From positions 5,332,001 through 5,396,000 of the forward strand of contig NZ_CP108131.1 in the NCBI RefSeq assembly GCF_036203305.1: a stretch of DNA of 64,000 nt, in the 5' to 3' direction. The DNA comes from Streptomyces sp. NBC_00190. Its GTDB lineage: Bacteria; Actinomycetota; Actinomycetes; Streptomycetales; Streptomycetaceae. The notes below the pieces were generated by a model, which made no database searches, had not been told where the DNA came from, and saw only the letters and a list, made by a program, of their open reading frames with translations. Every line of letters starts with the position of its first letter. The first letter of the stretch is position 1. Below are positions 45,247-53,489 of this stretch, one piece after another. The translations under genes were made by a program, and so were the position numbers.

Positions 45247-45693
45247 GCGGCCAGCGTAGTGACGCCCGCCGGAGAATCGCACGCGGAGCCGTCTGTGAGC
45301 CCGGTACCGTCCGCGGGCAGCCCGAAAGGGGCAGAGGAGGGTGAAGAGGTGACGGTTTGACCGACATGTTCGGAATCTGACAGTGAGCCGAACCGGCCGG
45401 GCGGGTCGACGTCCTGGTGAGGTTCCCCGGCTCGCGTCACGCGGGGGAACCGCGCGCGCCTGACGGTCGAACAGACCGCCGGCGCCGCGCGAGGTCGGGC
45501 GACTGCGGTCGATCGAGGAGCGGTTGGGGGACCGGCGGACGACTGACCCGTCCCGGTGTGATGTCCGTCATCTGAGACGTGACGCGTGTTACTTCGAGGT
45601 CACACCGCACCGCCCGGACGCTAGTCTCCGCCGGAGGGGCCAGGAGTCCGGGCCGTTTCGAGGCCGGGCCGTATCAAGAACGTGGGGTGTGCA
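45247..45693. other. Intergenic region with divergent promoters
   Basis: About 447 bases between divergent genes. A GGTTCCCC/GGGGAACC inverted repeat (45421-45428 and 45444-45451) contains an inner CGCG/CGCG stem. Just before the dehydrogenase, CTAGTCT (45630 region) is a plausible -10. A GTGTGATGTCCGTCAT stretch near 45556 may be part of an operator. No coding frame here has a family match or ribosome site. Confidence 0.4.
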
Positions 45694-46542
45694 GTGGCTG
45701 GGAAGCTTGCCGTCATCGGTGCCGGACTGATGGGTTCCGGTATCGCTCAGGTCTCCGCTCAGGCGGGCTGGGACGTCGTGCTGCGCGATGTCACCGACGC
45801 CGCGCTGACGCGTGGCACCGACGGGATCAAGGCCTCGTACGACAAGTTCGTCTCCAAGGGCAAGCTGACCGCCGAGGACGCCGAGGCGGCCCTCGCGCGC
45901 ATCACGACGACCACCGACCTGGATGCGGTCGCCGACGTCGACATCGTGGTCGAGGCCGTCTTCGAGAAGATCGAGATCAAGCACGAGATCTTCCGCGCCC
46001 TCGACAAGATCGTGCGCGAGGACACCATCCTCGCCTCCAACACCTCCGCCATCCCGATCACCAAGATCGCGGCCGCGACGGAGCGCCCGGAGCGGGTCGT
46101 CGGCGCGCACTTCTTCTCGCCCGTCCCGATGATGCAGCTCTGCGAGCTCGTCCGCGGCTACAAGACGAGCGACGAAACCCTCGCCACCACCCGGGCGTTC
46201 GCCGAGTCCGTCGGCAAGACCTGCATCGTCGTCAACCGCGACGTCGCCGGCTTCGTGACCACCCGTCTGATCTCCGCGCTGGTCGTCGAGGCCGCCAAGC
46301 TGTACGAGTCGGGCGTGGCCTCCGCCGAGGACATCGACATCGCGTGCAAGCTGGGCTTCGGGCACGCGATGGGCCCGCTGGCCACCGCGGACCTGACGGG
46401 CGTCGACATCCTGCTGCACGCCACCAGCAACATCTACACCGAGTCCCAGGACGAGAAGTTCGCGCCGCCGGAGCTGATGCGCCGGATGGTGGACGCCGGG
46501 GACATCGGCCGCAAGAGCGGGCAGGGCTTCTACAAGCACTGA
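45694..46542 (+). CDS. 3-Hydroxybutyryl-CoA dehydrogenase
   Basis: A 282-residue NAD(P)-dependent enzyme of fatty-acid and butyryl metabolism that oxidises or reduces 3-hydroxyacyl-CoA. Rossmann motif AVIGAGLMGSGIAQVSAQAG, catalytic Ser/His/Glu/Asn seen in ASNTSAIPIT, GAHFFSPVPMMQLCELV and NRDVAGFVTTRL. Length is standard. GTG 45694 begins MAGKLAVIG; an alternate GTG at 45682 adds four residues. No strong ribosome site is visible for either. A thiolase of related pathways is at 62994. Confidence 0.93.
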   Translation: MAGKLAVIGAGLMGSGIAQVSAQAGWDVVLRDVTDAALTRGTDGIKASYDKFVSKGKLTAEDAEAALARITTTTDLDAVADVDIVVEAVFEKIEIKHEIFRALDKIVREDTILASNTSAIPITKIAAATERPERVVGAHFFSPVPMMQLCELVRGYKTSDETLATTRAFAESVGKTCIVVNRDVAGFVTTRLISALVVEAAKLYESGVASAEDIDIACKLGFGHAMGPLATADLTGVDILLHATSNIYTESQDEKFAPPELMRRMVDAGDIGRKSGQGFYKH

Positions 46543-46570
46543 GGCCGGGCCGCCGAGCACCACCGTTCGA

Positions 46571-46601
46571 ATACCTTCACCCGTCGGGGTGAATTAGGTA
46601 T
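46571..46601. terminator. Inverted repeat after the dehydrogenase gene
   Basis: ATACCTTCACCC (46571-46582) pairs with GGGTGA (46587-46592) and, after a short bulge, AGGTAT (46596-46601). The outer pairs are AT-rich. It is probably a weak terminator, or an operator for the STAS gene that starts 110 bases on. Confidence 0.45.
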
Positions 46602-46711
46602 CGGTTCGCTCACGGTCGGCAACTTCCCTGCCCGCGAGGCAGTCAGTTGCAGTGAGAGTTGCCGACCACGGACCAGTCGGACCATACGTACGCGTACTGC
46701 CGGGAGTACAC

Positions 46712-47035
46712 ATGCACATCAGGGGCGACCACGCCGAACTCGCTGTCGGGGGTCGCCTCGACGTGCGCAGCGCGGCGGACGCCCGTACGGTCCTCCACTC
46801 CGCCCTCGACGACGGCCACGGCGACCTCGTGCTCGACCTCACCGGGCTCGACTCCTGGGACGCGACCGGCCTCGGCGTCATCATGGGCGCGCACCGCAGG
46901 GCCGGCCGGACCGGACGGCGCCTCGTCCTGCGCGGGGTGCCGCCGCAGATGCAGCGGCTGCTCGTGGCGACCCGCCTGCACCGGATCCTCGCGATCGAGG
47001 GCGGGTTGGAAGCGGAGTCCCTGCCCAGGGCGTGA
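46712..47035 (+). CDS. STAS-domain protein (anti-sigma-factor antagonist type)
   Basis: A 107-residue protein made of one STAS domain, MHIRGDHAELAVGGRLDVRS onward. ATG 46712 follows GGGAG (46702-46706). A GTG at 46652 would add 20 residues. The helix that normally carries the phosphorylated Ser (D-S-x-G) reads LDSWDATGLGVIMG, so Thr or the first Ser takes that place. Family members bind anti-sigma kinases. No kinase or sigma gene is next to it. The large P-loop protein follows 183 bases downstream. Confidence 0.85.
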   Translation: MHIRGDHAELAVGGRLDVRSAADARTVLHSALDDGHGDLVLDLTGLDSWDATGLGVIMGAHRRAGRTGRRLVLRGVPPQMQRLLVATRLHRILAIEGGLEAESLPRA

Positions 47036-47218
47036 ACACAGTGTTCCGTTTTCCTGCGGAAACGTAACGGTCCGGTGGTGATGGCACCCCCGCGGTTCCC
47101 CGCAGGACCGGCCACGGTCTAGGGTTCGGGCGGAAAACCGGACCAGTAGCGGCAGCGGCGTGTGCGAAGGCCGGGCGGTACGACGGCGAGGCGCACGGCG
47201 CGATCGGGGGACTTGGTC

Positions 47219-49702
47219 ATGGACCACATACAGGGGCAGGCCGAACCGGAGGAACAGTCCGGAGGCGCCGGGGCGCTGCCCGCGCCCGTGGCGCCCGCCC
47301 GGGTGGTCACCCTGACCGCGGGGGAGTTCACCCTCACCGTCAACCCGGTCGACGGCAGCGAGATCGAACCGCTCCGGCCCGGCACCCGGGCGGGCCGCCC
47401 CGCCAAGCGCGACGCGGCCGCCCGCGCCGCCAGGGACGCCGCCGCACGGCCGCCCGCGCTGCCCGGGGCTCCGGTACCCGCCCGCCCCCCGCGGGCGCGC
47501 GAGGAGGAGCTGGAGCGGCTCGTACGGCTGCTGGGCCGGGGGCGGTCCGTACGCCTCACCGGGCCCGCCGGATCGGGCCGCAGCTCGCTGCTCGACGAGG
47601 TCGCGGCCCAGTGCGCGGGCCTCGCCCCCGACGGGGTCGTACGGCTCTCCGGCTACGGACACCAGCAGCCCGCCGAGCTGCTCCACACCCTCTACGAGAC
47701 CGTGTACGAGGCCTCGGACACGCGGCCCGACCGGATCGAGATCCTCGCCCGCGTACGCGACATCGGCGCCGTCGTCCTCCTCGACGACCTGGAGATGGGC
47801 GGGGTCGCCCTCGACGAGCTGCTGCGCGCCACCCCCGAATGCGCCTACCTGCTGGCCGCGACCCCCGACACCCGGGCCCCCTCCGACGACTCGCACATCG
47901 AAGAGGTCTTCCTCGGCGGGCTCGGGAAGAACGAATGCCTGGAACTGCTGGAGGCGGGCGTCGGCCGGCCGCTGACGGAGGCGGAGACCGCCTGGGCGTC
48001 CGACCTGCGGTTCGCCTCCGAGGGGCTCCCCCTGCGCTTCGTGCAGGCAGCCGCGCTGCTGCGGCAGCGGGACGAGATCAACCACACCGACGAGGCGGAC
48101 GACGAGGAGGAGCCGGGCGTCTTCGAGGAGCGCCCGCGCGACACCGTCGAGGTGCCGCTGCCGACGCTGGCCGAGGGCGCCGCCCCGGCGGAGCTGCTGG
48201 CCTCGCGGGTCAGCGAGTCGGCGCGCGCCGCCCTGCGGATCGCGTGCGCGCTGGGCGGTGAACTGCCGCACCACGCACACCTGCCCGCGCTGGTGGGGGA
48301 CACCCACGCAGACTCCGCGGTGGCGGAACTGCTCGGCTGCGGCATGCTGACCCAGGTCGGCCCGCGCTACCGGCTGGCCTCCGGGGTCGCCCGGCAGCTG
48401 GAGGAGGTCGGGTACGGGGACACCGCGGCCGAGGAGGCCCGTACGGCCGCCCGGCACTACGCCTGGTGGACCGGTCACGCCTCGGTGAACCCGCAGCGCG
48501 TCGCGGCGGAGGCCGACGCGGTGCTCGCCGCGCTGGGCGGTGCCGACGTGGTGGCGGCCGTACTGCTGGCCCGCACGGCGGCTCCGGCGTTCGCCGCCTC
48601 GCTGCACTGGGAGGCCTGGGACCGGGTGCTGCGCGCGGGCGCCGAGGCCGCGCGCAAGGCGGGAGAGGTCGCCGAGCAGGCGTACTTCCACCACGAACTC
48701 GGTGTGCTCGCGCTGTGCGAGGGACGCCTGGACCGGGCGCGGGCCGAACTGGAGACCTCGATCGGGCTGCGCGGCGCGCTGGCCGACAAGCGGGGCACGG
48801 TCGCGGGCCGACGGGCGCTGGCACTGGTCGTGGACCGGGAGGCCGCGGAGGTGACGGTGTCGCCGCCGCTGCGGCTGGAGGCGCCAGCCGTCCCGCAGGC
48901 CGACTCGCCGGCCGCCGGCGTCACGGCGCCGGCTCTGACCAGGGGTTCGGGGGCATCGGAGGCCCTCACGGTTCCCGGGCCGGTGGCCCGGTCGGCAGCC
49001 CGGCCGGGGGCCGGTTCCGCGACGGCCGGGCGCGCTGCGGCCGGAGCCCCGTCGGCGGCTTCGGAGGCGGTGACGCGGGTGGCTCCGGTGGTGCCCGTGA
49101 CCCGGCGTCAGGAGCCGCCCACGACGCTGTCGGAGGTGTTCGAGGACGCCTTCCCGCTGTCGCCGAAGCCCGCGCCCGCCCCCACGCCCGTGGCCGGACC
49201 CGCCGCGGACTCGGGCCGTCGGCGCCGGGCGCTGCTGGCCGGGGCGGGGGCGCTGGCCGTGGTCGTGCTGGGCACGGTGGTGAGCCTCGCGCTGGCCTCC
49301 TCGGACTCCTCGGACTCCGAGCCGCCCGCGCAGGGTCCGGCGGTGTCGACCAGCCCGACCCGGATGGTTCAGCCGTCGGAGCCGGGCATCAGCGGGAACG
49401 ATTCTCCAGCGGATCCAGCCGACCCGGTGGTGGAACCGTCGGCGCAGTCCACCGCCCCGGGCGGGACCGCCGGTGCTCCGACCCCGGGCCGGACCCCCTC
49501 CCGCACGCCGTCGCGCCGTCCGCAGTCGACCGGGCCGCAGCCCCCGGCCTCGTCGTCGGCCCCCGTACCGCCGACCTCCGCCGCGCCGACCCCGTCCGAC
49601 ACGCCCTCGGCGTCGGTCGTTCCGTCGCCGACGGCCACGGCCACGGGGACGGCCACCGCCACGGGCACCACGACCAGCCCGGGCCCGGGCACCGTCCGGT
49701 GA
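47219..49702 (+). CDS. Large P-loop ATPase-like protein with C-terminal membrane anchor
   Basis: An 827-residue protein from ATG 47219 (MDHIQGQAEPEEQ). A loop GPAGSGRSSLLDEVAAQ (residues 115-131) looks like Walker A with Arg in place of Lys, and GAVVLLDDLEMG about 60 residues later looks like Walker B. The region to about 560 is helical and resembles STAND or AAA regulators with a tetratricopeptide-like part (EQAYFHHELGVLALCEGRLD). An Ala/Pro/Gly-rich linker leads to one membrane helix (ALLAGAGALAVVVLGTVVSL, near 680) and a Ser/Thr/Pro-rich tail of about 130 residues, probably outside the cell. Conserved in Streptomyces next to nucS. Function unknown; the sequence does not tell whether it hydrolyses ATP. 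Confidence 0.7.
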   Translation: MDHIQGQAEPEEQSGGAGALPAPVAPARVVTLTAGEFTLTVNPVDGSEIEPLRPGTRAGRPAKRDAAARAARDAAARPPALPGAPVPARPPRAREEELERLVRLLGRGRSVRLTGPAGSGRSSLLDEVAAQCAGLAPDGVVRLSGYGHQQPAELLHTLYETVYEASDTRPDRIEILARVRDIGAVVLLDDLEMGGVALDELLRATPECAYLLAATPDTRAPSDDSHIEEVFLGGLGKNECLELLEAGVGRPLTEAETAWASDLRFASEGLPLRFVQAAALLRQRDEINHTDEADDEEEPGVFEERPRDTVEVPLPTLAEGAAPAELLASRVSESARAALRIACALGGELPHHAHLPALVGDTHADSAVAELLGCGMLTQVGPRYRLASGVARQLEEVGYGDTAAEEARTAARHYAWWTGHASVNPQRVAAEADAVLAALGGADVVAAVLLARTAAPAFAASLHWEAWDRVLRAGAEAARKAGEVAEQAYFHHELGVLALCEGRLDRARAELETSIGLRGALADKRGTVAGRRALALVVDREAAEVTVSPPLRLEAPAVPQADSPAAGVTAPALTRGSGASEALTVPGPVARSAARPGAGSATAGRAAAGAPSAASEAVTRVAPVVPVTRRQEPPTTLSEVFEDAFPLSPKPAPAPTPVAGPAADSGRRRRALLAGAGALAVVVLGTVVSLALASSDSSDSEPPAQGPAVSTSPTRMVQPSEPGISGNDSPADPADPVVEPSAQSTAPGGTAGAPTPGRTPSRTPSRRPQSTGPQPPASSSAPVPPTSAAPTPSDTPSASVVPSPTATATGTATATGTTTSPGPGTVR

Positions 49703-49706
49703 ACGA

Positions 49707-49738
49707 CCACGGCTCCGTCCTCGTGGACGGAGCCGTGG
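49707..49738. terminator. Bidirectional terminator before nucS
   Basis: CCACGGCTCCGTCC (49707-49720) pairs perfectly with GGACGGAGCCGTGG (49725-49738) over TCGT. It lies between convergent genes. Confidence 0.85.
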
Positions 49739-49757
49739 CGACGGGACGGGCGGACGG

Positions 49758-50429
49758 TCAGAACAGCCGGAGCTTGTCGTCCTCGATGCCGCGCATCGCG
49801 TCGTAGTCGAGGACCACGCAGTCCATCCCGCGGTCCGTCGCCAGCACCTTGGCCTGAGGCTTGATCTCCTGCGCCGCGAAGACGCCCCGGACCGGGGCCA
49901 GGTGCGGGTCGCGGTTCAGCAGCTCCAGGTAGCGGGTCAGCTGCTCGACGCCGTCGATCTCGCCGCGCCGCTTGATCTCCACGGCCACCGTCGCGCCGGA
50001 GGCGTCCCGGCACAGGATGTCCACGGGCCCGATCGCCGTCATGTACTCGCGCCGGATCAGGGTGTAGCCCTCGCCCAGCGTTTCGATGCGGTCCGCGAGG
50101 AGTTCCTGGAGGTGTGCTTCCACGCCGTCCTTGATCAGCCCGGGGTCGATGCCGAGCTCGTGGGAGGAGTCGTGCAGGACTTCTTCCATGGTGATGATGA
50201 GCTTCTCACCAGCCTTGTTGACGACGGTCCACACACCGGCCTCGTCACCGCTCCCCTCTTTGAGGGTGCACGGGGGCGACATCCAGTTGAGCGGTTTGTA
50301 CGCCCGGTCGTCCGCGTGGATCGAGACACTGCCGTCGGCCTTCACGAGGATCAGACGGGGTGCCGAGGGCAGATGGGCGGTGAGCCGGCCCGCGTAGTCG
50401 ACGGAGCAGCGGGCAATGACGAGACGCAT
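49758..50429 (-). CDS. nucS: Mismatch-specific endonuclease NucS (EndoMS)
   Basis: A 223-residue nuclease, the core of the noncanonical mismatch repair of actinobacteria, which lack MutS-MutL. It starts [20 protein letters not shown]. The C-terminal RecB-like site is [13 protein letters not shown], then [20 protein letters not shown], with the metal-binding Asp, Glu and Lys. ATG 50429 is the family start; a longer frame from 50513 has no conservation. It would cut double-stranded DNA at mispaired T or G with help of the sliding clamp. Confidence 0.94.
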   Translation of the reverse strand: MRLVIARCSVDYAGRLTAHLPSAPRLILVKADGSVSIHADDRAYKPLNWMSPPCTLKEGSGDEAGVWTVVNKAGEKLIITMEEVLHDSSHELGIDPGLIKDGVEAHLQELLADRIETLGEGYTLIRREYMTAIGPVDILCRDASGATVAVEIKRRGEIDGVEQLTRYLELLNRDPHLAPVRGVFAAQEIKPQAKVLATDRGMDCVVLDYDAMRGIEDDKLRLF

Positions 50430-50648
50430 GGTCGGCAACGCTACTCGACGAGAAGGGCTCCACGCGATTCGCCCCTGAAAGCCCCCTTCGCCGATGGCGC
50501 GTTGTATGCGCATTCTCCTGGTGCGTCACCCATGGGACGCCTACCGTGGTGAGCGGGAGGTTGCCGAGCGTGTACGCAGCGTCGCGGCCTCCTTCCCTGC
50601 CCGTAAGACTCCGGCAACCAGTCCGCCGGAGTCGCGAGAGGAGAACCC

Positions 50649-51041
50649 ATGTCGCTCGACGTCTCACCGGCCCTACTCGAACAGGCCGAGCGAGGCGAGG
50701 TCGACGAAGCCGCTTTCGTCGACTGCGTCCGGACCTCCCTGCCCTACGCATGGGAGATGATCAGCTCGCTGGTGGCCCAGCTGAAGGTCGACGGCGGACA
50801 GTTCGCCGACAACCAGACGCCGCCGCCCGACGAGCAGGCGCGCGGGCAGCTGCTGCGCGCTCTCGCGAGTGACGCGATACGCGGTGCGCTGCAGCGGCAC
50901 TTCGGAGTGCGCCTGGCGTTCCAGAACTGCCACCGGGTAGCGGTGTTCCCGCTGGATCCCTCGGTGGACGACCGGCTCGCCAAGTTCACCTCGATCCGCG
51001 GCCAGCTGCTCAACCAGTCACCCGAACTGCGGGACTGTTAG
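50649..51041 (+). CDS. SCO5389-family conserved protein
   Basis: A 130-residue protein from ATG 50649, with GAGGAG at 50638-50643. It starts MSLDVSPALLEQAERGEVDE. An acidic-helical N-terminus, TSLPYAWEMISSLVAQLK and a C-terminal VAVFPLDPSVDDRLAKFTSI are conserved across Streptomyces next to nucS. No motif, membrane segment or metal site is visible. The name comes from the S. coelicolor locus I recall. It is convergent with the LLM oxidoreductase at 51057. Confidence 0.8.
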   Translation: MSLDVSPALLEQAERGEVDEAAFVDCVRTSLPYAWEMISSLVAQLKVDGGQFADNQTPPPDEQARGQLLRALASDAIRGALQRHFGVRLAFQNCHRVAVFPLDPSVDDRLAKFTSIRGQLLNQSPELRDC

Positions 51042-51056
51042 CAACGACAGCAGATC

Positions 51057-52088
51057 TCAGCCGAGACGGGGCAGGACTTCGGTGCCGAGGCGCCGTACGT
51101 TCTCCTCCGTCGCGGCGAGATCGCCCGAGCCCTCCGTCAGGAGGGCGAAGCGCGTGATGCCGGTCCGCTCGGCGGTGGCCGCCAGCCGGTCCGCCGCCAG
51201 TGCCGGTGTGCCCACCGGGTGCAGGTCGCACAGCAGCTCCGTGTACGCGACCGGGTCGCGCATCGCGCGCACCCGGCCGTCCACCGTCACATGCGCGTCC
51301 AGGCCCTGCCTGAGCCAGCCCGGCATCGCCTTCAGCAGCGACTCGCGGGCGTCCGCCGTACGGTCCGCCAGCTGGCAGACCCCTGCGGAGACATGGCCCG
51401 CGCTCGCCACGTGCTCCCGGGAGTGGCCCGCCGCCAGCGCCGCGGCCCGCCACAGCGCGACCATCTCGGCCTTCTCCTCGTCCCCGCAGTGCATGCCCAG
51501 CAGCATCGGCAGCCCCCGCTCCGCGGCCAGCCGCACCGATGCGGGGGAGGTGCAGGCCACGATGACCTCCGGGCCCGGCCCGTCCACGTCCAGCGCCTCC
51601 GACGGGCGCGGTACGACGGCCACCTCGCGGAAGTCGTACCGCTCGCCGGCGGCCCCCACCCGCGCCTCCGTCAGCCAGCGCCGCAGCAGGTCCAGGGCTT
51701 CCGGGAAGCCGTTCTCGTAACGGTCCAGGCCGCCCCCGAAGACCTCCAGGTCGACCCACGGCCCGCCGCGGCCCACCCCGAGGCTGAACCGCCCGCCCGA
51801 GGTCAGGTGCAGCAGCGCCGCCTGCTCGCCGAGGGCCACCGGGTGCGTGCTCGGCAGCACGCTGACCGCCGTGCCCACCCGCAGCCTCCGGGTCCGGCCC
51901 AGCAGCAGGGCCGCCAGTGTCACCGCCGAGGGGCAGACCCCGTACGGGACGAAGTGGTGCTCGGCGAGCCAGACCGAGTCGAGCCCGGACTCCTCGGCCA
52001 CCTCGGCCGTGCGCACCGCCCGGTGCAGTGCCTCGCCCTGTCCCTGGCCCGGGAACTGGGCAGCCAGTACAAACGCTCCTACGCGCAT
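51057..52088 (-). CDS. LLM-class flavin-dependent oxidoreductase
   Basis: A 343-residue TIM-barrel protein of the bacterial luciferase family, using FMN or F420. ATG 52088 starts MRVGAFVLAAQFPGQGQGEA. DSVWLAEHHFVPYGVCPSAV and GRFSLGVGRGGPWVDLEVFG are the family signatures. Substrate cannot be read from sequence. Upstream, a palindrome flanked by direct repeats (52156-52185) may control it. The long upstream extension in the same frame lacks similarity and is not used. Confidence 0.88.
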   Translation of the reverse strand: MRVGAFVLAAQFPGQGQGEALHRAVRTAEVAEESGLDSVWLAEHHFVPYGVCPSAVTLAALLLGRTRRLRVGTAVSVLPSTHPVALGEQAALLHLTSGGRFSLGVGRGGPWVDLEVFGGGLDRYENGFPEALDLLRRWLTEARVGAAGERYDFREVAVVPRPSEALDVDGPGPEVIVACTSPASVRLAAERGLPMLLGMHCGDEEKAEMVALWRAAALAAGHSREHVASAGHVSAGVCQLADRTADARESLLKAMPGWLRQGLDAHVTVDGRVRAMRDPVAYTELLCDLHPVGTPALAADRLAATAERTGITRFALLTEGSGDLAATEENVRRLGTEVLPRLG

Positions 52089-52155
52089 CGCCTTTATCCT
52101 CCTCGCGGCTGACGCGGCCTCCCCAGGCTGACCGGTTCTTCCTATGGCAACAACG

Positions 52156-52185
52156 TCTGACACGTGCCAAAGGCACGGGCTGACA
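52156..52185. promoter_or_regulatory. Palindrome flanked by direct repeats upstream of the LLM gene
   Basis: CGTGCC (52161-52166) and GGCACG (52170-52175) flank AAA. The octamer CTGACACG occurs on each side (52156-52163 and 52178-52185). The site lies about 70 bases upstream of the LLM start and 130 upstream of the divergent small gene. This suggests an operator, but the regulator is unknown. Confidence 0.45.
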
Positions 52186-52317
52186 CGAAAGTTATTGGGA
52201 TTGTCAGGCCATTCCTCTTCGTGGGGCCGGGCTCCCGCAACCACCCTGCGGGTACCCGGCCTCGCTGCGCGTAGTCTGGGAGAAAGTCACTGCCGTCCGC
52301 CCATCCGTGAGGTATAC

Positions 52318-52644
52318 GTGTCACCGCGCCACAACCGCCCCAGGGGCGGCGAGACTCCGGACGAACGCCCGAGCACCGGCCTCGACCGCTACGGGCTGGA
52401 GCGCACGGAGGAGTACCAGGGCGAGGACTGGAAGGTCCGGCACGTCGCGGGCGCGAGCGCCGCGGGCAAGCGTTACCGCTGCCCGGGCTGCGACCAGGAG
52501 ATCCCCTCCGGCACCCCGCACCTGGTGGCCTGGCCGGAGTACGGCGGCGTGGACGACCGCCGGCACTGGCACAAGGCCTGCTGGAACGCGAAGGACCGCC
52601 GCACCTCGAAGGTGCAGCGGTCCCGCAACGCGCCCAGGTACTGA
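52318..52644 (+). CDS. Small Cys/His-rich conserved protein
   Basis: A 108-residue protein from GTG 52318 (MSPRHNRPRGGETPDERPST). The ribosome site is weak (GTGAGG at 52307-52312). It contains YRCPGCDQEIPSGTPHLVAW and later RRHWHKACWNAKDRR: CxxC plus HxxxC could bind zinc, like a small HNH- or LIM-like knuckle. No catalytic HNH is complete. Related Streptomyces proteins are labelled ATP/GTP-binding without basis that I can see. It is convergent with the ABC permease at 52653. Confidence 0.7.
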   Translation: MSPRHNRPRGGETPDERPSTGLDRYGLERTEEYQGEDWKVRHVAGASAAGKRYRCPGCDQEIPSGTPHLVAWPEYGGVDDRRHWHKACWNAKDRRTSKVQRSRNAPRY

Positions 52645-52652
52645 GCGGCGGT

Positions 52653-53489
52653 TCACACGTCCCGGCGGCCGACCAGCACGTACGAGGCCGCCACCGCGCC
52701 GCCCGCGACGAGCACGATCAGCATCATGTGCGCGAGGCCGCCGGGCACCGGAGCCATGTCCGGGCCGGTGTCGGACATGCCGAACAGCTGCATCAGGGCC
52801 ACCGGCGCGTTGTACTGGAGGATCAGCCGTCCCACGGCGGCGGACGACTCCCAGGCGCTGAGCATCCCGCCCGTCAGCGGCGGCAGCGTGACGACGCCGA
52901 GCATCACCGCGATCGCCCCGGCGGAATGCCGCACCAGCGCGCCGACGGCGAGCGCGAGCACGCCGAGCAGTGTGACGTAGAGGACGCCCGCCAGCGCGCC
53001 GAACCACTCGGCGGCCCCGTGCCGTCCGGCGGCGGAGCCGTTGTGCAAGAGTGCACCGGCCAGCCCGACGAGGAAGACCGACCCGGCGGTGACGACGAAG
53101 GCCGTCATGCCGAAGACGAGGTACTTCGCGGTGAGCACGCGGTGCCGCTCCGGGGAGGCGGTGAAGGTGGTCCGCACCAGTCCGGTGGCGTGCTCCGAGG
53201 TGATCGTCAGGACGCCGAGGACCATCACCGCGAGCTGCCCGATCAGCAGGCCGAAGAGAGCGGGCGTGGTGAAGGAGATGCCCGCGTAGTCCTGGTCCCC
53301 CGTCTGCACGACGAAGAGCAGCCCGACGCCGACGACGGTCAGCACGAGCGAGCCGAGCGTCCACATCGTGGAGCGGACCGAGACCAGCTTGGTCCACTCC
53401 GAGGCCATGGCGTGTCCCAGGTGCGGTCGCGGTGTCGGCAGCGGCGAGCTGTAGCTCTTCGGCTGGTCCGCGGTCGTCGGCGGGGTCAT
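52653..53489 (-). CDS. ABC transporter permease (first cassette)
   Basis: A 278-residue permease of the ABC-2 type with six hydrophobic helices. ATG 53489 overlaps the ATPase stop by four bases. The cytoplasmic N-terminus (MTPPTTADQPKSYSSPLPTP, HLGHAMASEWTKLVSVRSTM) ends in the EWTKxxSVRST motif shared with its paralog at 54737. SEHATGLVRTTFTASPERHR is the conserved first loop. Together with the ATPase at 53486 it makes an exporter. Substrate unknown, possibly an antibiotic or lipid. Confidence 0.9.
   Translation of the reverse strand: MTPPTTADQPKSYSSPLPTPRPHLGHAMASEWTKLVSVRSTMWTLGSLVLTVVGVGLLFVVQTGDQDYAGISFTTPALFGLLIGQLAVMVLGVLTITSEHATGLVRTTFTASPERHRVLTAKYLVFGMTAFVVTAGSVFLVGLAGALLHNGSAAGRHGAAEWFGALAGVLYVTLLGVLALAVGALVRHSAGAIAVMLGVVTLPPLTGGMLSAWESSAAVGRLILQYNAPVALMQLFGMSDTGPDMAPVPGGLAHMMLIVLVAGGAVAASYVLVGRRDV

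Noticed and set aside
45421..45451. Terminator of the cobalamin adenosyltransferase gene
   Set aside because: It lies upstream of that gene's start (gene is on the minus strand, stop at 44674), so it cannot terminate it. Left as an unassigned inverted repeat in the promoter region.
46643..48694. A 683-codon minus-strand frame across the STAS and P-loop genes
   Set aside because: Antisense shadow; low-complexity Gly/Arg/Val and no start signal.
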